This document shows positions 51,157 to 58,852 of a DNA stretch of 64,000 nt, piece after piece (position 1 is the first letter of the stretch; every line of letters starts with the position of its first letter). Below the pieces are notes generated by a model that searched no databases, was not told the DNA's origin, and was given only the letters and a program-made list of their open reading frames with translations. A program made the translations under genes and the position numbers. Origin of the DNA: Chachezhania antarctica (GTDB lineage: Bacteria > Pseudomonadota > Alphaproteobacteria > Rhodobacterales > Rhodobacteraceae). The stretch spans positions 249,067 through 313,066 of the forward strand of contig NZ_QZEX01000003.1 in NCBI RefSeq assembly GCF_003646465.1, written 5' to 3'.

Positions 51157-53591
51157 CCACGCTGGAGGAATACCGCAAGAAGCGCGATTTCGACGTGACA
51201 CCCGAGCCCCGCGCCGAACTGGTGGAGGCCGGGGGCGACAAGTTGGGGTTCACCGTGCAAAAGCACGACGCCACCCGCCTGCACTACGATTTCCGGCTGG
51301 AATGGCAGGGCGCTCTCCTGTCCTGGGCCGTGACGAAGGGGCCGTCTGCGGACCCGTCCGAAAAACGCCTGGCGGTGCGGACGGAAGACCATCCCGTGGC
51401 CTATGGCGATTTCGAAGGCACGATCCCCAAGGACCAGTACGGCGGTGGCACGGTGATGCTGTGGGACACCGGCTGGTGGGAACCGCTCCACGATCCGGCC
51501 GAAGGGCTGAAAGAAGGCAAGCTGCATTTCCGCCTGCACGGCGCGCGGATGAAGGGCGGCTGGGCCTTGGTTCGGATGCGCCGGAAATCGGGTGAAAAGC
51601 GCAAAAACTGGCTGCTGATCAAGGAACGCGACGATTTCGCGGGCCGCAGCGCCGACGCGCTGATCAACAAGCACCGCACCAGCGTCTTGACCGGCCGGGC
51701 CATGCGGGCCATCGCGTCGGACAAGCCCGCGGCGACGCCCGTGAAACACACCAAAAAGCTCCCCCGCTTCCAGAAGGTTCAACTGGCCACGCTGAAGGAC
51801 GCCCCGCCCAAGGGGGACGGTTGGCAGCACGAGGCAAAATTCGACGGCTACCGCTGCCTGATCGCCGTGGGCAAGGGCGGCGTGCGGCTTTACACGCGCA
51901 ACGGCAAGGACTGGTCCGACCGGTTCGGCGCGCTCTGCGACTCCGTCGCCGCTTTGGACTGCGACGCGGCCCTGATCGACGGGGAAGTGATCGCAGGCGG
52001 CGGGGGCGGCGATTTTTCCACCCTGCAAACCGCCTTGAAGGCCGGGGACCCGCTGACCTACTACGCTTTCGATTGCCTGCATCTGAATGGCAAGGACCTG
52101 ACGGACAAGCCCCTGAAGGAACGGCGCGAGGCGTTGGAATCCCTGTTCGACGGCCAGCCGCCCCGCGGGGCGATGCGGTTGAGCCCGATCATCGAAGGCG
52201 ACGGCGCCGAAGCGCTGGCCGCGATGTGCGATGCGGACGGGGAAGGGATCGTCTCGAAACGGCGCGACGCAACCTATCGCGGGTCGCGCAGCCGAAGCTG
52301 GATCAAGTCGAAATGCATACGGCGGGCCGAGTTCGTGATCGCCGGCTGGTCGCCTTCCGACAAGAAAGGGCGCGCGTTCTCCTCGCTCCTGCTGGGCAGT
52401 TACGAAGGCGACACGTTCACCTATCGTGGCCGCGTGGGCACCGGGTTCGACGAAGACGACCTGAACCGTCTTGCCAAGACCATGAACCGGTTCGCGCGCA
52501 AGACCGCGCCCTTCGATGGCGCGCTGCCGTCCGAGACGAAGGGCGCGAAATGGGTCACGCCGCACCTTGTGGCCGAGGTCGAGTACACCGAATTCACCAG
52601 CGAAGGCCGCATACGCCACGGCGTCTACAAGGGCCTGCGCGAGGACAAGGAGGCCGGAGAGGTGAGTGCAAAGGCAGAAGCCGAGACCGATGGCGGCGAC
52701 GAACAGATCGGCGGTGTGCGGGTGTCGAGCACGGGCCGCATAGTTTATCCGGACGCGAGACTGACGAAGGGCGATGTGGCGCGGCACTACGAAAAGGTGT
52801 CGGACCGGATGCTTTCGCATCTCGCCGACCGGCCGCTGTCGCTGCTGCGGTGCCCGGATGGGATCGCGGACGACTGCTTCTTCCAGAAACACGCCGGCAA
52901 GGGTTTCCCCGATGCGGTGAAAAGCCTGCCGATCGAGGAAAAGGACGGCGGGACCGAGGAGTACATGTATGTCTCGACCGCTGAAGGCCTGATCGGTGCC
53001 GCGCAGATGGGCACGCTGGAGTTCCACATCTGGGGATCGCGGCGCGACAGGATCGAACGGCCCGACCGCATGGTCTTCGACCTCGACCCCGACGAAGGGC
53101 TGGATTTCGACGCCGTCAAACAGGCCGCGCAGGAGGTCCGTGAAGGGCTGGAAGCGTGCGGCCTGAACGCTGTCCCCATGGTCACGGGCGGCAAGGGCGT
53201 TCACGTGATCGTCCCGCTCAGGCGGATCTCGGAATGGGAGACGGTGAAATACTTCTCCCGCACCTTCGCCGCGATCATGGCCGACCGGGATCCTGATCGC
53301 TACACCGCGACGATGTCGAAATCCAAGCGCAAGGGCCGGATCTTCATCGACTGGCTGCGCAACGAACGTGGCGCGACGGCTGTGGCCCCCTATTCCCTGC
53401 GCGCCCGCCCGGGCGCCGCGGTGGCCGTTCCGGTGACGTGGGACGAACTGGCGGACCTCGACCGGCCCGACGGGTTCGGGCCCGGTGACATGGACGACCG
53501 CCTGTCGCGCGATTGTCCCCTGGCAGAGGTCAAGGCCCATGGCATCGGAGATACGGTCGTCGACGCGCTTGACCGATGGTCACGGAGATAA
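51153..53591 (+). CDS. ligD: ATP-dependent DNA ligase D (PE-Lig-Pol)
   Basis: Multifunctional NHEJ enzyme of 812 residues in the Pseudomonas-type order. The 3'-phosphoesterase domain (about 5-165) has QKHDATRLHYDF (His38, His44, Asp46) and RTEDHPVAYGDFEG (His80). The ligase domain (about 205-505) has the nucleotidyl motif AKFDGYR with Lys229. The primase-polymerase domain (about 525-805) has FHIWGSR and the metal-site DLDPDEG (Asp643, Asp645). Start is GTG 51153, overlapping ku. A linker near 505-525 is Glu/Asp-rich. Confidence 0.95.
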   Translation: MTTLEEYRKKRDFDVTPEPRAELVEAGGDKLGFTVQKHDATRLHYDFRLEWQGALLSWAVTKGPSADPSEKRLAVRTEDHPVAYGDFEGTIPKDQYGGGTVMLWDTGWWEPLHDPAEGLKEGKLHFRLHGARMKGGWALVRMRRKSGEKRKNWLLIKERDDFAGRSADALINKHRTSVLTGRAMRAIASDKPAATPVKHTKKLPRFQKVQLATLKDAPPKGDGWQHEAKFDGYRCLIAVGKGGVRLYTRNGKDWSDRFGALCDSVAALDCDAALIDGEVIAGGGGGDFSTLQTALKAGDPLTYYAFDCLHLNGKDLTDKPLKERREALESLFDGQPPRGAMRLSPIIEGDGAEALAAMCDADGEGIVSKRRDATYRGSRSRSWIKSKCIRRAEFVIAGWSPSDKKGRAFSSLLLGSYEGDTFTYRGRVGTGFDEDDLNRLAKTMNRFARKTAPFDGALPSETKGAKWVTPHLVAEVEYTEFTSEGRIRHGVYKGLREDKEAGEVSAKAEAETDGGDEQIGGVRVSSTGRIVYPDARLTKGDVARHYEKVSDRMLSHLADRPLSLLRCPDGIADDCFFQKHAGKGFPDAVKSLPIEEKDGGTEEYMYVSTAEGLIGAAQMGTLEFHIWGSRRDRIERPDRMVFDLDPDEGLDFDAVKQAAQEVREGLEACGLNAVPMVTGGKGVHVIVPLRRISEWETVKYFSRTFAAIMADRDPDRYTATMSKSKRKGRIFIDWLRNERGATAVAPYSLRARPGAAVAVPVTWDELADLDRPDGFGPGDMDDRLSRDCPLAEVKAHGIGDTVVDALDRWSRR

Positions 53592-53666
53592 GGCGGATAC
53601 CTGCCGTCCGTGTCATTCTCGGGCTCGATCCCGGTGTCGGGCCCATTCCGCATCTGGCGCAAGAAT

Positions 53667-53678
53667 TAACATATGTTA
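53667..53678. promoter_or_regulatory. 12-bp palindrome upstream of the Crp/Fnr gene
   Basis: TAACATATGTTA is a perfect palindrome, 52 bases before the regulator start. A related but imperfect CTAA-CATGTGA-TTAG occurs at 54496-54510 after the regulator and before the histidine kinase. Operator role is speculative. Confidence 0.4.
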
Positions 53679-53730
53679 GGGTTTGTGGCCGAGCAGTCCA
53701 GAATGGCAAAGGCTCGGATTTGGCGGGTTC

Positions 53731-54471
53731 ATGACAGAAGACAGCTATCCGCGAACGCGTCGCTTCCTGCAGGGCAGGTCGCGCGATGCATTGGACGTGC
53801 GCGAACGGTCCTTGCTGGAAAGCCTTGTGGACGAGGTTCAGCAGTTCACGTCGCCCCATACCATCCTGAAGCGCGGCGACGTTCAGGACCGCAGCACGAT
53901 CCTGATCGAAGGCACGGTGGCGCGGGTGATCCACGAAGGCGGCAAGCGGCACATCGTGGCGCTGCACGTTCCGGGCGATTTCGTCGATCTGCACGCGTTC
54001 ACGCTGAAACGGCTGGACCATGACGTGGTGTCGATGGGCGCGGTGCGGGTCGGCTATGTCACCCACGATGCCCTGACCCGGGTGCTGGAGACAGAGCCGA
54101 ACCTGTCCAAGATGCTGTGGTATTCCACCCTTCTGGACGCTGCGATGCATCGCGAGTGGATCATGAAGATGGAGCATCTGAGCGCCCACGGCCGCCTTGC
54201 GCATCTGATGGCCGAACTGTGGCAGCGGCTGACCTTTGTCGATCTGGCGGGCGAATCCGGCTTTGCCCTGCCGCTGACCCAGCAGGAGCTGGCCGATTCC
54301 TGCGGCACGACGTCGATCCACATGAACCGGGTCGTCCGCAAGCTGCGCGAAACCGGCGTTGTCGACATCTCGCGCGGGCAGGTCACGATCCTTGATTTCG
54401 ATGAACTCAAACGCGTCGGTGCCTTCGATGCCGCCTATCTTTATGGCGAAGGCCCACTGAAACTCATTTGA
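53731..54471 (+). CDS. Crp/Fnr-family transcriptional regulator
   Basis: Regulator of 246 residues. The N-terminal cyclic-nucleotide-binding-like domain (about 25-140) contains LKRGDVQDRSTILIEGTVARV and HIVALHVPGDFVDLHAF; the Crp-type HTH (about 165-225) has LTQQELADSCGTTSIHMNRVVRKLRE. The four N-terminal/central cysteines of true FNR are absent, so an Fe-S oxygen sensor is unlikely. ATG 53731 has only a weak ribosome site; a TTG at 53683 is in frame. Neighbours are the NHEJ genes and an HWE kinase; in alphaproteobacteria such a regulator often lies near stress functions (inference). Confidence 0.88.
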   Translation: MTEDSYPRTRRFLQGRSRDALDVRERSLLESLVDEVQQFTSPHTILKRGDVQDRSTILIEGTVARVIHEGGKRHIVALHVPGDFVDLHAFTLKRLDHDVVSMGAVRVGYVTHDALTRVLETEPNLSKMLWYSTLLDAAMHREWIMKMEHLSAHGRLAHLMAELWQRLTFVDLAGESGFALPLTQQELADSCGTTSIHMNRVVRKLRETGVVDISRGQVTILDFDELKRVGAFDAAYLYGEGPLKLI

Positions 54472-54537
54472 TTGCTTGACTGTGGCGCAATAAAACTAAC
54501 ATGTGATTAGTATGTGAGGTAGACTCCTGCGTGCATG

Positions 54538-54556
54538 AGTTGCCCGCGGGGCAACT
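54538..54556 (+). promoter_or_regulatory. Perfect 5' leader hairpin before the HWE kinase
   Basis: AGTTGCCC (54538-54545), loop GCG, GGGCAACT (54549-54556). It lies 40 bases before the kinase ATG and 66 bases after the Crp stop. It has no U tract, so a leader structure is as likely as a terminator. Confidence 0.5.
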
Positions 54557-54596
54557 TCAGGCTGTTCAGTGGTACTGATGCGATGGAAGGCGTTCG

Positions 54597-55550
54597 ATGT
54601 TGCTCGATCAGGAAAGCCTTGACCTTGCCGTAAGCGCCGCCGGTCTTGGCCGATGGGAATACGACCCGGCCAGCAAGGCGACAGTTCTGGACGACCAGTG
54701 CCGGAAACTTCTGGGGTGCTCGAAAGAACAGGCCCGGAGCATCGACCGTATCCTGCCGTTGATCCACAGGGACGACCGCGCCGAGATGGCCAAGCGACTG
54801 GGCGCGATCATCGAGGACGGGCAGGAGTTCGAACATGTGTTCCGCGTGCGCCGCCCCGAGGCAGGCCACCGCTGGCTGCGTGGCATCGGACGCATGGTAG
54901 AGCGCAACGGACAGGCAAGGATCCTTGGCGTGACGCTGGATGTCACGGCCGAGCAGGAGCTTCTGGCCGAACGCGATCTGCATCTGGAAGAGATGAGCCA
55001 CCGCATCAAGAACCTGTTCGCCCTGGTGTCGGCGATGATCTCGAACGCCAATCGCGAAAGCGGGTCCCAGCCCGAACTGGTGGAAAAGCTGCGCGGCCGG
55101 GTCGAAGCCCTGGACCGGGCCCATTCGCTGATGATCAAGACGGACTCGACCAAGCCCGTTTCGCTTCACGATCTGCTGGAAAACATCCTGGAGCCTGCCC
55201 GGGGCGTCCAACCCATCACGTTCGACGGCGACGATGTGCAAATCCCGGTCAACAAGCTGACGCCGCTGGTGCTGATCTTCCATGAATGGATCACGAACTC
55301 GATCAAGTACGGCGCATTGCAGCAATGCGACGGGGAAATCGCGGTGCGATGGGCCTATGAGCCGGACGGCCTGCGACTGGTCTGGCGCGAGAAAGTCGAG
55401 GCTTACAATGACCAGCTGAAACGCGGCTTCGGCTCGCGGTTGATCCACGCCTCGGCGCAGCAGCTGAAGGCCGTGAAGACACGGGATTACGTCGATGGCT
55501 GGCTGATCATCGACATGCTGCTGCCCCTGCACGTACCAGATCCCCGCTGA
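54597..55550 (+). CDS. PAS-HWE histidine kinase
   Basis: Soluble sensor kinase of 317 residues. A PAS/PAC fold (about 5-120) includes DLAVSAAGLGRWEYDPASK and WLRGIGRMVERNGQARILGVTLDVT. The dimerisation/phosphoacceptor motif is EEMSHRIKNLFALV with His135. The ATP domain has the HWE-type N-box HEWITNSIKYGAL near 229-241 and the W-x-E motif in LVWREKVEA near 261-269; the glycine-rich GFGSRLI follows near 280. No transmembrane segment. No response regulator is adjacent. GGAAGG precedes ATG 54597. HWE kinases in alphaproteobacteria often feed the general stress response or light/redox responses. Confidence 0.9.
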   Translation: MLLDQESLDLAVSAAGLGRWEYDPASKATVLDDQCRKLLGCSKEQARSIDRILPLIHRDDRAEMAKRLGAIIEDGQEFEHVFRVRRPEAGHRWLRGIGRMVERNGQARILGVTLDVTAEQELLAERDLHLEEMSHRIKNLFALVSAMISNANRESGSQPELVEKLRGRVEALDRAHSLMIKTDSTKPVSLHDLLENILEPARGVQPITFDGDDVQIPVNKLTPLVLIFHEWITNSIKYGALQQCDGEIAVRWAYEPDGLRLVWREKVEAYNDQLKRGFGSRLIHASAQQLKAVKTRDYVDGWLIIDMLLPLHVPDPR

Positions 55551-55551
55551 T

Positions 55552-55596
55552 CCGGGGCGGGACTGGAACGAAATCCGCCCCGGCCGGTTCTTTTGT
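55552..55596 (+). terminator. Terminator-like hairpin after the HWE kinase
   Basis: CCGGGGCGG (55552-55560) and CCGCCCCGG (55575-55583) are perfect 9-bp arms with a 14-base loop, followed by CCGGTTCTTTT. Confidence 0.75.
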
Positions 55597-55632
55597 CCTG
55601 ACGACACAATCTCGGGACATCAGGAATCCGCC

Positions 55633-56289
55633 ATGCTGGATGTGATCAAGAGCAATATCGGGTTATTCCAGCTGGCGACCAGCGTCGTGGTCATCCTTGT
55701 GTGGCTGGTGTATCTGAACATCTTCCTCAAGGACTTCCGGCAGCAGCGACGGTCGAGCCTTTTGATCACCCGCGGCGGGGCCGACGACATCACCGCGCGC
55801 TGTCTGGTCAGCAACATGGGGGCGCAGCCGGCCTATCTTCTGGACGTGCTCGCCTGTTTCGACACGCCGGACGGTCCGGTCTTTGCCAGCGTTGTGGATC
55901 GCAGCGAACTGCGACAGGACCAGGTCGACCTGCCGTCCGAACTGACGGGCCAGGGACCTATCGCCAGCGGCGGGTTCGTCGACATCGGCAGCTTTCGCGA
56001 CGTGGCGGGCCGGGCGCTGGACGGATCGGGCTTCCGGGTCAACGATTGCGACGACCTGAAACTGGTGGCCGTGGCCACGACGAACCAGGCCCAACGTCTG
56101 GTGGCGGCGGTCCGGGATTTCGGGTTCGACCACGATGGCGATACCGTCCACGTGGCGCCGCGCGCAGTAGAGGCGCGGCAGATCCGGTCGCGCAGGGATC
56201 AACGCAGGATCAGGAAAGTTCTTTCGGCGCTTCAGACCCGGCGCAGTGACGCCGCACAATTCAGCAAGGAGATCATTTCAGCGCTTTAG
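55633..56289 (+). CDS. Conserved hypothetical membrane-anchored protein
   Basis: Unrecognised protein of 218 residues. One N-terminal transmembrane segment (about 12-32, LFQLATSVVVILVWLVYLNI) is followed by a ~170-residue soluble part rich in beta-strand-like sequence (SSLLITRGGADDITARCLVSNMG) and a basic C-terminal helix (RQIRSRRDQRRIRKVLSALQTRR). CAGGAAT precedes ATG. No catalytic motif is seen. It follows the HWE kinase terminator and stands alone, so its role is open; anchoring of a cytoplasmic or periplasmic domain to the inner membrane is all that can be said. Confidence 0.75.
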   Translation: MLDVIKSNIGLFQLATSVVVILVWLVYLNIFLKDFRQQRRSSLLITRGGADDITARCLVSNMGAQPAYLLDVLACFDTPDGPVFASVVDRSELRQDQVDLPSELTGQGPIASGGFVDIGSFRDVAGRALDGSGFRVNDCDDLKLVAVATTNQAQRLVAAVRDFGFDHDGDTVHVAPRAVEARQIRSRRDQRRIRKVLSALQTRRSDAAQFSKEIISAL

Positions 56290-56342
56290 CGTCCGGCGCA
56301 CCAATTCTGCGGCTCGGGGTCCGTCACGCTTATGGGCAGATC

Positions 56343-56783
56343 TCAGGTAATGCGTTTCAGCAGCGCCAGAAGCGTCTTCTGCTCTGCCGGTTTCAGCGGC
56401 GCGAGCGTATCGGCGCTGATCACCGCGCCGTCGCGCTTCAACTGGGTGATCATGGCCTGCCCGTCTTCGGTCAGCGTGATGCTCGACCGGCGCTTGTCAT
56501 TCGGATCGGGCAGCGACCGCACCAGCCCCTTGGCCTTCAGCCGGTCGACCACGCCCTTGATCGTCGCCACGTCCATGGCCGCTAGCCGGCCCAGATGGTT
56601 CTGCGACACCTGGCCGTGTTCGGATATCCGGATCAGAGTGGAAAACTGCGTGGCCGTCAGGTCCGACACGTGGTTCTGGAAGATGACGGCATGGCGTTGC
56701 GAGGCCAAGCGCAGCACGTACCCGATCTGATCGTCCAGCACATAATCAGCATCACGCTGCACGAGATCTTGGGTTTCTTCCAT
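56343..56783 (-). CDS. MarR-family transcriptional regulator
   Basis: Winged-helix regulator of 146 residues. MEETQDLVQRDADYVLDDQI leads into the dimerisation helix; the DNA-binding part has LTATQFSTLIRISEHGQVSQNHLGRLAAMDVATIKGVVDRLKAKGLV (split across about 43-90) and wing sequence DPNDKRRSSITLTEDG. The frame begins six codons earlier (56801); neither start has a clear ribosome site. It lies 53 bases downstream of the operon that starts at 63889 and on the same strand, so it is probably the operon's own repressor. A 12-bp palindrome at 63909-63920 is the candidate binding site. Confidence 0.88.
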   Translation of the reverse strand: MEETQDLVQRDADYVLDDQIGYVLRLASQRHAVIFQNHVSDLTATQFSTLIRISEHGQVSQNHLGRLAAMDVATIKGVVDRLKAKGLVRSLPDPNDKRRSSITLTEDGQAMITQLKRDGAVISADTLAPLKPAEQKTLLALLKRIT

Positions 56784-56836
56784 GCCGAAATGTATCCCCA
56801 TGTGACCGGGACAGACAAGCCGCGTTTCCGCGCGGT

Positions 56837-57421
56837 TCAGCGCAACCCGTCATGGCCTTCGGCATCGTCATGGGTCAGCCCGCCCACGCGGGGCAGTGGA
56901 CGACCACTGTCGGTGACGGCCACGGCGACCATGATCTCGTCCGCACGGGGGGCGTCGTTCAGTTGCACCTCGATGGCGTCGAAATGACTGCGGACATAGG
57001 CCGCGTCCTTGTGGCCCAGCGGCACGTCCAGAACCTGACCCGGGCTGCCCATCTTCTTCGATGACGGGACCAGGGCCGCGCCCTTGTCGACTTCCTTGCG
57101 CAGCGGCGCGCCCAGTTTCGGATGGAGGATGGCTGCGGCGTGTTCCAGTTCCCCGTTTGCGCCGACCATGGCTGATTTGCCGTAGCTTTGCGCAGCTTCG
57201 GGCGCGATCCCCAGCGCCTCGACGCATTTGCGGCCCAGACGCGCGCCCAGTTCTGCGCCGATATCGGTCAGGTCCGTCAGGTCCTCGGCATAGATCCCGG
57301 CGAACGGGTTTCGGATCACGGCTACCGCCACCGCCTTGCGGGTGGCGAGCTGGATCGCCTGCCCGGCCTCGCGGTGGGTTTCCTCGATATGGACGACGAT
57401 CTTGCGGATCGCCGCCTTCAT
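56837..57421 (-). CDS. PF06684 'amino acid synthesis' family protein (copy 1)
   Basis: Protein of 194 residues in the PF06684 family (formerly DUF1185), whose name is not backed by known biochemistry. It reads AVAVIRNPFAGIYAEDLTDL near 31-50, SYGKSAMVGANGELEHAAAI near 79-98 and LDVPLGHKDAAYVRSHFDAIEVQ near 129-151. These three segments are repeated in the next gene upstream, with which it overlaps by four bases, so the two are tandem paralogues. Sequence identity by eye is about 35-40 %. They may form a heteromer. Genomic context with a molybdenum hydroxylase and a 6-hydroxynicotinate-reductase-like protein suggests a catabolic step, perhaps ring opening or lactam processing (inference). Confidence 0.85.
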   Translation of the reverse strand: MKAAIRKIVVHIEETHREAGQAIQLATRKAVAVAVIRNPFAGIYAEDLTDLTDIGAELGARLGRKCVEALGIAPEAAQSYGKSAMVGANGELEHAAAILHPKLGAPLRKEVDKGAALVPSSKKMGSPGQVLDVPLGHKDAAYVRSHFDAIEVQLNDAPRADEIMVAVAVTDSGRPLPRVGGLTHDDAEGHDGLR

Positions 57422-57999
57422 CGCAGGCCGTCCTCGCCCTTGATGTCGGCCGCGTCCAGACCGCCCGCGCGGTTGTGGATGCGCGCGCCCGTGCTCATGA
57501 CCAGCACCAGCACCATCTCGTTGGCGCGGGGGGCGTCGTTCAGGCCCACTTCCATCGCGTCGAAATGGCCACGCACGTAAGACGCGTTGATATGCGTGAT
57601 CGGCACGTCCAGCCGCCCGCCCATGCCCGTCACCTTCTTGGTCGATGGCACGATGGCCTTGGAATCGCTCAGCAATTCACGCATCGCGTAGCCGCCGGGG
57701 GCGTGCCACAGCGCGCCGTGCTCGATTTCCCCGTTCTCGCCCACCATCGCGCCCTTGCCATAGCCTTCGACCTGATCGGCGCCGCCCAGAAGCTCGACCA
57801 GCTTCGTGGCCATCTGCAGGCCCAGCGGCTTCAGATCTTCCATGAACCACTGGATGTCGGGTTCGTACCGGCCGGCAAAGGGGTTTTCGATCACCGCCAG
57901 GGCCGATGCGCGGCGCAGGCTCTTGGCCGGGGTCGGGCCGCCTTCGTGAAAGATTTCCTCGACCGAATAGGCGGTCTTGCGGAGCTTCAGGTCAGGCAT
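57418..57999 (-). CDS. PF06684 'amino acid synthesis' family protein (copy 2)
   Basis: Tandem paralogue of the protein at 56837-57421, 193 residues. The matching segments are ALAVIENPFAGRYEPDIQWF near 33-52, GYGKGAMVGENGEIEHGALW near 79-98 and LDVPITHINASYVRGHFDAM near 129-148. The conserved ENPFAG, GKxAMVGxxGExEH and H-x-x-A-Y-V-R-x-H-F-D-A motifs are the likely active-site elements because they survive in both copies. Its start lies eight bases inside the end of the UPF0280 gene. Function unknown. Confidence 0.85.
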   Translation of the reverse strand: MPDLKLRKTAYSVEEIFHEGGPTPAKSLRRASALAVIENPFAGRYEPDIQWFMEDLKPLGLQMATKLVELLGGADQVEGYGKGAMVGENGEIEHGALWHAPGGYAMRELLSDSKAIVPSTKKVTGMGGRLDVPITHINASYVRGHFDAMEVGLNDAPRANEMVLVLVMSTGARIHNRAGGLDAADIKGEDGLR

Positions 58000-58852
58000 G
58001 GTCGAATTCCTTTTGTTTAAGGGCGATACAAGGCCCTTCGGTCATCACCGCTTGCCCTTGCAGGAACAGTGCCGCCGCCGCAATGGATCCGCGCCGGACC
58101 AGCTGTTCCGCCCGGCCCAGACCAGAGCGCAAAGCCGCGTCGCGGTCGCCCGGGGTCAAAGCCGCGCAATCGGTGACGACGGGAAGATTGCCCAGATCGC
58201 TGTCCGGGGCAACGGTATCGGCAGGGCCGCGGGTGATCGCCGGATGGCCCGGCAGATCGACGGCATTGGCGACCAGCGTTGCGGCCACATCGGCCCCGGC
58301 GGCGTTCCGCGCCAGCACCGTCACGCTGTCGGCGATGCCCATCGACAGGCTGCGCCCGTGGCGTCCGCTGGTGGCGATGCCGCGCACCGGATCGTCCCAA
58401 CTGACCGAAATCTGCCCCAACATCTGCCCGCGATGCCCCGCCACCGCACTGGCATAGCGTTCGCCTTCAGCCAGGTGCAGCGCGATATCGCCGCCGTTGT
58501 TCACGTAAGCCCGGCGCAGAGGAGCCGCATCGACCATGGCCGCCAGGATTTCATCCGCGACGGCGCCTGCGACGGCCGCCATACGGGTCAGGTAGCCCAG
58601 ATCATATACCGGCATCGCCGCGGCATGCATCCGCCGCGCCACTGGCCCGGCCGGGAGGCGGCTGTCGGATGTCAGGGGCGCGCGCAGGTCGGGCAGTTCA
58701 TCCACGAGGGTCTGCAACAGCCCGTGAAACCTGTCCTTCGCCGCGGCAAAGGCCGGGCCCCGGGCACCATCGGCACCGATCACAAGGTCGATGGGGCCAT
58801 GCTGCAAATGCAGGCGCTGGCCATCGGGCAAGATTGCCGCAGACGGGCCCAT
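57992..58852 (-). CDS. UPF0280 family protein (DUF375, ApbE-like fold)
   Basis: UPF0280/DUF375 protein of 286 residues. MAAVAGAVADEILAAMVDAA (about 90-109) leads to YVNNGGDIALHLAEGE (about 117-132), which resembles the DxGG/NNGGDI segment of ApbE-type flavin transferases, and SGRHGRSLSMGIADSVTVLA (about 163-182) to the later ApbE region. Families of this fold are classed with ApbE structurally (from memory). The ATG overlaps the preceding stop (TGATG). The long open frame upstream to 59266 is out of frame with the reductase gene and not coding. Function is unproven; covalent flavin attachment to a neighbouring enzyme is an attractive guess. Confidence 0.85.
   Translation of the reverse strand: MGPSAAILPDGQRLHLQHGPIDLVIGADGARGPAFAAAKDRFHGLLQTLVDELPDLRAPLTSDSRLPAGPVARRMHAAAMPVYDLGYLTRMAAVAGAVADEILAAMVDAAPLRRAYVNNGGDIALHLAEGERYASAVAGHRGQMLGQISVSWDDPVRGIATSGRHGRSLSMGIADSVTVLARNAAGADVAATLVANAVDLPGHPAITRGPADTVAPDSDLGNLPVVTDCAALTPGDRDAALRSGLGRAEQLVRRGSIAAAALFLQGQAVMTEGPCIALKQKEFDHA

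Noticed and set aside
50970-53540. 856-codon open frame on the minus strand
   Set aside because: Antisense to ligD, whose three domains are intact on the plus strand.
53731-54471. Crp-type regulator as an FNR oxygen sensor
   Set aside because: The cysteine pattern needed for the [4Fe-4S] cluster is absent.
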